From the NCBI RefSeq assembly GCF_002285265.1, contig NZ_NSJB01000005.1:62001-126000 (forward strand): DNA of 64,000 nucleotides, written 5' to 3'. The translations under genes were made by a program, and so were the position numbers. Of the stretch, positions 18,312-25,500 are shown piece by piece. The DNA is from Vandammella animalimorsus (GTDB lineage Bacteria > Pseudomonadota > Gammaproteobacteria > Burkholderiales > Burkholderiaceae_C). Under the pieces are notes generated by a model. That model ran no database searches. It was not told the DNA's origin and saw only the letters and a list, made by a program, of their open reading frames with translations. Numbering within the stretch: position 1 is the stretch's first letter; every line of letters begins with the position of its first letter.

Positions 18312-18964
18312 TGGACATCACTGCGCAACTGCGCGCTGGCGCGGCCTGCGTGCAGTTGCCACTAGAACTCCAACACAACAGCCTTTGGCCGCGCTGGGGC
18401 CTGGAAATCCTGCTGCCCGTCCTGGCAGTTTTTGCGCTGGATCGCTGGGGCATCGCCTGGACTTTGGCCATTGCCGTCGCTGCGACCGTGCCGTTGGCGC
18501 TGTTGACGCGCCGCTTGCGTCGCCGCCAGCTTGCCAACGCCTCCATCCGCCGCCCCAACGCCCGCCATCCGGGCTGGCGCATGGAGTTCGCCCCTGCTCG
18601 CCTTTATCCCATCGGGCAGCCCCAAACGGCAACCCTCCAGGGACTGGATGCCGCCTGGAGCCTTGGCTGCTACCAGGTAGGCATGGACTTTCGCATCGAA
18701 CTGCGCCACCAAGACCGCGGCCCCGTTGCCCTGCTGTGCACCGTGCTGCAAGATGCAGCAGACCCGCAAGCGGCTGCGGCATTGCCGCCTTTGACCGATA
18801 CGCTGGTCGATCAACTGGCCGCCCGCCTGGGCGTGCGCCGCTCGGGCGGGCGACTTGCGTCTGCTGCAAATCCGAAGCTTGGGCGCTGCACCCAGACCCC
18901 TCTCCCGCCATCACCGACACCACCGCGCCATGTCCATGCCATCTCGCCCATCTCAATCGCCTAA
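18311..18964 (+). CDS. Hypothetical membrane protein in the flotillin island
   Basis: This 217-residue protein of unknown function has one long hydrophobic hairpin (about residues 33-68) and then a globular part of about 120 residues with no motif I can name. The ATG at 18311 shares a base with the upstream stop (TGATG), which suggests coupling; an ATG at 18278 would add 11 residues. The last 40 residues are Pro/His/Ser-rich and overlap the next gene, so the true domain probably ends near residue 180. The operon position suggests an accessory role. Confidence 0.55.
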   Translation: MDITAQLRAGAACVQLPLELQHNSLWPRWGLEILLPVLAVFALDRWGIAWTLAIAVAATVPLALLTRRLRRRQLANASIRRPNARHPGWRMEFAPARLYPIGQPQTATLQGLDAAWSLGCYQVGMDFRIELRHQDRGPVALLCTVLQDAADPQAAAALPPLTDTLVDQLAARLGVRRSGGRLASAANPKLGRCTQTPLPPSPTPPRHVHAISPISIA

Positions 18965-19478
18965 TCTTTCGCCCTGGACCACAGGAGCCATTGCCCTGGC
19001 AGTGGCCATCGCCGCCATTGGGGCTTACCACTTTCTGCTGCGCCAGTCCGAACGCGAAGCGGCAATGGAGACGGTGCGCGAAGCCGCCGCCGCCATGCAG
19101 GCGCAAAAAGAGCAGGAGCAAACCCAAGCCGTTGCCCAGGCCCTGCGCGAAGAGCGCTTGCGGCAAGGCTTTCTCATTGCCGCCGCCCTGCGCACCTGGA
19201 TTGCCGAATACCTCGCCACCCAGGGCAGGCTGCCCCAAAGCCTGGACGAACTGCGCTTTGATCTGCCCTACGACCACGTTTTGCAATCGCTGGAAATCGG
19301 CCCCGGCGGCGCCATCGTCATGCGCTTTTTGCCCCAATTGGGCCTGGATGGCGCCGTCACCCTCACGCCCAATGCCAACTTGGCCAGCGGCATGATCCGC
19401 AACTGGGATTGCGTCAGCGCCGATTTCGACTTCATCTCCCGCGCCATGCCTGGTTGCATCCATATCGGCAGCCGCTGA
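18930..19478 (+). CDS. Membrane-anchored protein with pilin-like C-terminal domain
   Basis: This 182-residue protein has a single membrane helix near residues 14-36, then a Glu/Gln-rich coiled coil (about 37-72) and a C-terminal domain of about 105 residues. That domain reads like the end of a type IV pilin: an ALRTWIAEYLATQGRLP helix, beta-strand residues IGPGGAIVMRF, LTPNA, then NWDC with Cys161 and PGC with Cys176. This matches the C-terminal disulfide loop of pilins. However, there is no class III prepilin cleavage site, and the coiled coil replaces the usual pilin alpha-1 helix. It overlaps the preceding gene by 35 bases. I infer an exported, membrane-tethered protein; function unknown. 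Confidence 0.6.
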   Translation: MSMPSRPSQSPNLSPWTTGAIALAVAIAAIGAYHFLLRQSEREAAMETVREAAAAMQAQKEQEQTQAVAQALREERLRQGFLIAAALRTWIAEYLATQGRLPQSLDELRFDLPYDHVLQSLEIGPGGAIVMRFLPQLGLDGAVTLTPNANLASGMIRNWDCVSADFDFISRAMPGCIHIGSR

Positions 19479-19604
19479 CAAAATACATATCAAAAGAAAA
19501 TTCATTCCATATCCATCATGCCAAAATAATGAAATTGTTTTTCCTTTGATTTAGAAAACCATTCACCCCCTTGCCCGAGCATCTCGGAAGAAAACCCATC
19601 TGCC

Positions 19605-19727
19605 ATGCCGCCCATCCCGTTTTTCAGCACGCTGAAAGAAAAGCTGTTTCCCAGCCCGCTCACATTCCAGACGGAAACCATTACCAACGAATGGTTCCGG
19701 GCACATTTTTTTACGCCGCCGATCTGA
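19605..19727 (+). other. Out-of-frame 5' segment of the methyltransferase gene
   Basis: An ATG at 19605, preceded by ggaagaaaa, opens 40 codons (MPPIPFFSTLKEKLF...NEWFRAHFF) ending at TGA 19725-19727. The peptide looks like the natural N-terminus of the following methyltransferase but lies in another frame. The two frames meet at a T7 run (19706-19712), read as CAT-TTT-TTT in this frame. A -1 slip there would join the two parts as NEWFRAHFFYAADLIHDWL. Confidence 0.6.
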
Positions 19728-20482
19728 TTCACGACTGGCTCAAACAGGATATTGATTTACCCGCAGCCAAAATGCTCAATTTCGGCTGCGGCGATGGCAT
19801 CAGCGATTTGGCGCTGATGCTGCGCCACGGCGCCACCCAAATCCACGGCATCGATATTCGCCGCGAATATGAAAAACTCCCCGGCATTGCGCGCGAGCAA
19901 ATCCAGCTCAAACGGCTGCCGCCGGGGCTGAGCTTTGAAACCATCCAGCCCGCCGCCCCCCTGGCGCCCCGGCACCAGGCCGTGGACGTCATCATGAGCT
20001 GGTCCACCTTCGAACACGTGCAGCGCGACCAGCTCACCCCCATTGCGAAAGACCTGTTCGAATGCCTGCGCCCCGGCGGGCTGTTTTTCCTGCAAATCGA
20101 GCCGCTGTACTACTCCGCCTGGGGTTCACACTTGCGCCGCTACATCCAGGAGCCCTGGGCACATCTGCTGCTGCCGGAGGACGAACTATGGCAACGCATC
20201 CAGGCCTACGACGGTGAACTGATTGCCGAAGAAGTCGATTTCGGCTTTGCCGATTTCGGGGTGGATGGCTACAAGCGCTTTGTTTTCAATGAATATCTGA
20301 ACCTCAATCGCCTTGGCGCCGACGAACTCGTCCAGTTAATGCAAAGCGTGGGCTTTGTAGCCGAGCGCGTGCAGAAAAATCTCATGCAAGACATCGCCCC
20401 TCCCGCCCCGTTATTGGAGCAATACCCAAAAGAACTGTTGCTGAATAATGAAGTGATATTGCTGCTGCGCAAGCCCGGTTAA
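19691..20482 (+). CDS. Class I SAM-dependent methyltransferase, probably frameshifted at its start
   Basis: This 263-residue methyltransferase has motif I LNFGCGDGISDLAL near residue 30. The post-I acidic residue lies in IHGIDIRREYEK, motif IV-like VDVIMSWSTFEHV near 100, and ECLRPGGLFFLQIEP is typical of Methyltransf_11. The ATG at 19691 is the first in-frame start but lacks a ribosome site and trims the N-terminus. A better start at 19605 is out of frame across a T7 tract. The presence of SAM and partner-like segments suggests the core is intact. The substrate is unknown; the C-terminal half (about 130 residues) has no motif I recognise. Restoring the frame would give about 292 residues. 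Confidence 0.7.
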   Translation: MVPGTFFYAADLIHDWLKQDIDLPAAKMLNFGCGDGISDLALMLRHGATQIHGIDIRREYEKLPGIAREQIQLKRLPPGLSFETIQPAAPLAPRHQAVDVIMSWSTFEHVQRDQLTPIAKDLFECLRPGGLFFLQIEPLYYSAWGSHLRRYIQEPWAHLLLPEDELWQRIQAYDGELIAEEVDFGFADFGVDGYKRFVFNEYLNLNRLGADELVQLMQSVGFVAERVQKNLMQDIAPPAPLLEQYPKELLLNNEVILLLRKPG

Positions 20483-20544
20483 CTGCCGATTGGAAACCGC
20501 GCCTGAAACCTGCAATTTCAGGCCATGATTCGCGAAACCCCTCC

Positions 20545-21126
20545 ATGCACCACCCACCTGCTACCCGCAAGCCCTGGCCCCAAGCCCTGCTCTGCGCCAG
20601 CCTGGCCGCCTGCGCCTTGTTTGCCGCCCCCGCGTCGGCACATTTCAAATGCGTGAACGCGGCTGGCAAAACCATGTACCAGGACACGCCCTGCCCTGCG
20701 GGCACCCAACCCGTCACCCGCGCGTCCAAAGCCCCCGCTCCTGCGCCAGAAGCCGCCAAGGCCGCAGCCCCCCAAAAAACCCAACCCATGCGTGGCGGAC
20801 CCAATGCTGGCGACAGCAGCGCAGACACAGCCATCTTGCCACTGGTGGCCCAGCAAGCCCTGTTCGACATTTGCTCCAGCGCCCATCCCGATCGCTATCT
20901 GGAAGCGCACAAGCTCTGGCGCGCCCAGCGCCAGGAAGCACTGGAGCAATACGAAAAAAGCGGCCGCTTCCAAGAGCTGCGCCGCAAAGCCGGCCAGCAG
21001 GCCCAGGAGCAATGGAGCCTCGCTGGCGCCGAGGCCAAAGCCGATTACTGCAAGGGCCAGGCGTTGCAGATGCTGGAGCAAGGGCTGAATAGTAAGCAAC
21101 GTATCAAGGCCGGAACCCGATCATGA
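20545..21126 (+). CDS. Exported DUF4124-domain protein
   Basis: This 193-residue protein has a cleavable signal peptide (hydrophobic about residues 14-30, cleavage after APASA). The short DUF4124 motif FKCVNAAGKTMYQDTPCP, with two Cys, follows directly. DUF4124 is a periplasmic beta-structure common in Burkholderiales and Pseudomonas, function unknown. The rest is an Ala/Pro linker, then a charged helical segment with two further Cys (DICSSAHP and DYCKGQ). The stop overlaps the ATG of the NYN gene by four bases (ATGA), an unusual link between an exported protein and a cytosolic nuclease-like one. Confidence 0.75.
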   Translation: MHHPPATRKPWPQALLCASLAACALFAAPASAHFKCVNAAGKTMYQDTPCPAGTQPVTRASKAPAPAPEAAKAAAPQKTQPMRGGPNAGDSSADTAILPLVAQQALFDICSSAHPDRYLEAHKLWRAQRQEALEQYEKSGRFQELRRKAGQQAQEQWSLAGAEAKADYCKGQALQMLEQGLNSKQRIKAGTRS

Positions 21127-22439
21127 GCTCCGCTCCCCCTCAACTGGCGTTATTCATTGATGCTGACAATTTCCGTGATTGCGATGCACTCAAGCAGGCC
21201 ATACGGAAAGTCTTCGCAGAAGGCGAGCCGGTACTCAAGCACGCTTATGGCGATGCAGTCAGCCTGAAAAGCCTTGAAGCACTGCTGGCTGAGTACGGCA
21301 TTCGTCCTGTCTGCAATGTGTCGGTCAGTAAAAACACAACCGATGTGGCCCTTGCCATCGCGGCGATGGAGGCCGTTTGTCGCAATCCAGCCATCAAAAC
21401 CGTCGTGATTTGTTCGGGTGATGCCGACTTCGCGCCACTGGCCATGCGCTTGCGGGAGCTTGGCTGCAAGATGATGTGCTACGGCATGGAGGGCATTGTG
21501 TTCAAGGCCGCCAGCCGGTTTTTTGATGAGGTGGAAGGCTTTAAATCGTCCAACGGAGATACCGCAGGATTGCCCAGCGCCCTTCAAGCATCGTCCCACA
21601 CGCCAGCGCAGCCCCCCTTGCCCAAGCCTGTTACCGGTGCGTCCGCCGCCGATTTGCCATCGCATCCTTCCGTCCAGCAAGTGCTGCAAGCTTGGCCCGA
21701 CTTGCGCAGCGGTCAGTGGCAACCCCTTTCGCAAGTTGTTGGGCACATGCGCAGGCTGGGGGTTCTGGGAGCTAACACCAAATTGACGCGATGGCTTACC
21801 CCCTTGCAACAGAGCTTCGAGGTGCAAACTGGAAGCCAAAAACCAAATCAGATTCGCTATCTGAAAGCTGGTGCACGGAGCGTGGCAAACGCTCCAGCGT
21901 TGACGAGAGCGCAGCTCTTGCAAGCCTGGCCTGATTTACACGACGGGCGCTGGCATCCTCTGCCTCCGGTGGTCTGCGCTCTGCGTCAGCGTGGCGATCT
22001 GGGCAAAAACAGCAAGATCGGGCGCTGGATCGGCCCAGAGTTCGAGTTGCACCCTGGCTACAAGCCAACACTGATTCGTTACCGAGTAGCCAATGCAGAG
22101 TTTGCAACCGCACAGAATGCTACAGACAAGAGTGGCAAACGCTCCCCCTTGCCCGTGCTGCCGGAAAAATTGCACCAGTTGCGACAAATACTGCTGCAAT
22201 TGGCGGTCCAACGCACCAGTGACACGCTGGTATTGATTGCCGCGCCCTGCTTGATGGCTGGCAATTGGTGTACTTACACCACTGTCGCCAGCGATTTGCG
22301 TGCGCAAGGAGTCTTGCACCCAAGCGTCTCCTTGCTACGCGTTTTGCGCAACCGACCCGAGCGCTGGGAGCTAGCCCCTGTCGAGCAGCCCCAGCAATTG
22401 CGTTACCTGGGCCATGTGAGGATGCACAAAACGCCGTGA
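21123..22439 (+). CDS. NYN-domain protein with three winged-helix-like repeats
   Basis: This is a 438-residue protein. Residues 8-140 are a NYN (PIN-like, LabA/DUF88) domain with the acidic cluster FIDADN near 12, the Asp in KNTTDVALAI near 73 and SGDADFAPL near 99. These residues are expected to bind a metal for RNA or DNA cleavage. Two clear tandem copies follow, starting QVLQAWPDLRSGQW (about 184) and QLLQAWPDLHDGRW (about 263) and ending in IRYLKA and IRYRVA. A third, more diverged copy lies at about 350-430. They resemble the OST-HTH/LOTUS-type modules often attached to NYN domains. Base composition is lower in GC than the neighbours. A nuclease role is inferred. Confidence 0.8.
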   Translation: MSSAPPQLALFIDADNFRDCDALKQAIRKVFAEGEPVLKHAYGDAVSLKSLEALLAEYGIRPVCNVSVSKNTTDVALAIAAMEAVCRNPAIKTVVICSGDADFAPLAMRLRELGCKMMCYGMEGIVFKAASRFFDEVEGFKSSNGDTAGLPSALQASSHTPAQPPLPKPVTGASAADLPSHPSVQQVLQAWPDLRSGQWQPLSQVVGHMRRLGVLGANTKLTRWLTPLQQSFEVQTGSQKPNQIRYLKAGARSVANAPALTRAQLLQAWPDLHDGRWHPLPPVVCALRQRGDLGKNSKIGRWIGPEFELHPGYKPTLIRYRVANAEFATAQNATDKSGKRSPLPVLPEKLHQLRQILLQLAVQRTSDTLVLIAAPCLMAGNWCTYTTVASDLRAQGVLHPSVSLLRVLRNRPERWELAPVEQPQQLRYLGHVRMHKTP

Positions 22440-22531
22440 AGCACAGCCGCGCCACGCCCGCCCGCAACAACTTTCACACACGATCGTCACCGGCACCATT
22501 TGCGCCATTGACGCCAAGGACAAGCCCCCTC

Positions 22532-25500
22532 ATGACTACCGACCAACACCACTCCGATCACGCCGTGGACCAGGCCGTCGCCAGCGGCGGCGCGTATGAG
22601 GTTTTGCGCAAGCGCCTGGCCGAGCAGGGCGCGGCCTTGCAGGCGCTGGCGGCGGATTTGAACGCGCAGCGCCTGGCCGAGTTCGGCGCCAGCCAGATGG
22701 GGCTGCTGGGGCGCGTGCGGGTGCGCACCGAGCACAACTGCGTGGGGCGCGACATCGTGCAGCTGGGCGAGCTGATGGTGTTTGGCTACAACGTGTTCCT
22801 GGGCATCAAGCAGGAGACACGCGTTGAGGATGTATTCGCCGTCTATCGCCTGCACGAAGGCGCGGCGGGCTCTGCGAGTTCTGCGGGCGATGGCAACGAA
22901 GGCGGCGCAGGCGGCGCGGGCTATGACGTGGTACCGGTCGATGCGGCGCAGACCTTTCTGGGCCAGCAGAGCTTTGTGCAGGATTTCCGCGAGCTCTACA
23001 CCTACTACAAGGGCGCGCGGCTGCTGCAATTGCGCGTCAAGGACGGCAAGCTGCTGGCGGCGTTTCAGATTGGCGAGCGGCTCTCGGACGTGCGGGTGTT
23101 TCGCTGGTCGGTCTCGCCCGATGGCCGCCAGGTGCAGTACATCGACAACCGCGGCGAGCGCGACATCGCCCTGCCCGCACCCTACGATTTCGAATGGACA
23201 GCGGCGGGCCGCGCCGACGTGGTGCAGGGCCGCCACCCGCACATCAATGTGCTGGATACGGTGTTCATCGACACGCTGGGCGGCGAGCTGACCGTCAAGA
23301 TCGAGAACAACACCAACGATGGCCTGGGCATCTGGCGCGAGGCCGTGCAGGACGCCACCCAGTCGCTGGACGACGCCAAGCTGGAATACGCCCGCGTGGG
23401 CAGCCTGATCCTGCTGAAGGTGCTGCCCTACCGCGAGGAGCAGTGGCGTTATCTGGTCTACAACACGCTGACACAGAAGGTGCAGCGCATTGATGCCATC
23501 GGCCTGGCCTGCATCCAGTTGCCCGAGGACCACGGCATCATCTTCCCCGGCGGCTACTACCTGCAAAACGGCGAGAGCCGCAGCTTCGGCCAGGACATGG
23601 GCGGCATGCGCTTCAAGCGCAGCTACCGCTCGCCCAACGGCGAGGACGTGCTCTACGTGTTCTACGAGCCCGAAAGCGGGCGCGTGGCGCTGTTCACCTA
23701 CAACCTGATTGCGCGCGAGCTGCAAGCGCCGCTGATCGGCCACGGCTACGCGCTGCTGGAGGACGGGCGCATGGTGCTGTTCAGCTCCGAGTCCGACGAG
23801 CCCACGCGCATCCACCCGATGCAGATCTGGCGCACGCCATTCGCCACCGAAGAATACGCCGCGCGCCAGCCCGCGCGCCACACGCCGCTGGGGCGCATCG
23901 GCAATGCCGAGCTGGTGCGCGGCATCTCCGAGCTGTACAGCCTCACGCGCGAGATCGAGGCCCAGGACATCTCCAGCGGCCGCTACGGGCGGCTGATCGA
24001 CACCACGCGCCGCCTGTTCGAGCGCTACCACTGGATGGAGCAGGGGCTGGGCGGCGCGCTGCCGACTCTGCCGCGCGTGCTGCACGAGATCGTCGCCAGC
24101 GGCGAGGCGGTGCTGGACGAATACGAAAAGGTCCAGAGCATCCGCAGCGACACGCAGCGCCAGATGAACGAGGCCGCCACGCGCCAGCGCAGCCTGCTGG
24201 GCGAGATCCGCCGCGGCGATTTGCGCCACACGCGCGATTACGTGCAGGCGCTGGCCAGCCTGGGCGCGCAGCGCGGGCGGCTGATGAGCGTGCGCGAACT
24301 GCGCTACGTCGATGCCGCCGCCGTGGATGCCCTGCAGGCCGAGCTGGACGCCGCCCATGCCGAGACGGCCCAGCGCACGGCCGAATTCCTCGCCAGCGAC
24401 GAGGCCCTGGCCCCCTACACCGAGGGGCTCAAGCAACTGGATGAGCAGGTTGCCAAGGCCCAGACCACGCCCCAGTTGCAAGAGCCGCTGGCGGCCATGC
24501 AGGCCATGTCGGCCGAGCTGGACACGCTCTCCGAGCTGATGGCCGTGCTGCGCGTGGACGACCCCACGCAGCGCACCCGCATCGTGCAGGGCATCTCCGA
24601 GATTTATGCCGCGCTCAACCAAAGCCGCGCCCGCGCCGAGCAGAAAAAGCGCGGCATGGGCGCGGCCGAGCAGGTGGCGCAGTTCGGCGCGCAGTTCGCG
24701 CTGTTTGGCCAAAGCATCGCCAGCGCCCAGGCCCTGGCCACCGACCCGGAAAAATGCGATGAGCAACTGGCCCGGCTGCTGGTGCAGCTCGAAGAGCTGG
24801 AGAGCCAGTACGGCGAGCACGAGCAGTTCCTGACCGACATCATCGCCAAGCGCGAGGAGCTGCTGGAGACCTTCGAAACCCACAAACAGGCCCTGCTGGA
24901 CGATCGCCAGCGCCGCGCCCAGGGCGTGTTCGACGCTGCGCTGCGCATTCTGGAAGGGCTGCCGCGCCGCACCGAGCGCATGGACGGGCAGGACGCGCTC
25001 AACGCCTTCTTCGCCGGCGATGCGCTGATCCTCAAGCTGCGCGAGCTGGCCGAGCGCCTGCGCGCGCTGCACGACCACGTCAAGGCCGACGACATCGAGG
25101 CGCGCCTCAAAGGCATCCGCGACCAGGCCCTGCGCGCGCTGCGCGACAAGAGCGATTTGTTCGAAGGCGACGGCAGCGTCATCCGCCTGGGCCGGCACCG
25201 CTTTTCCGTCAACACCCAGGCGCTGGATTTGACGCTGATGCCGCGCGGCGACACGCTGCATCTGCACCTGACGGGCACGGACTTCATGGAGCCGCTGCAC
25301 GCGCCCGAGCTGGCCGCGCTGCGCCCGTTCTGGGACGTCTCGCTCGAATCCGAATCGCCCCAATTGAGCCGCGCTGAATACCTGGCCCTGCAAATGCTGC
25401 AAGCAGCGCGCCCAACAGGGGTGGGAGCAGTGGGCACCACAGGCACCACCAGCCAGGGCGGCGAGCCAGGCGAAGAAGCCAGCGCCGCCGCCCCCAGCCG

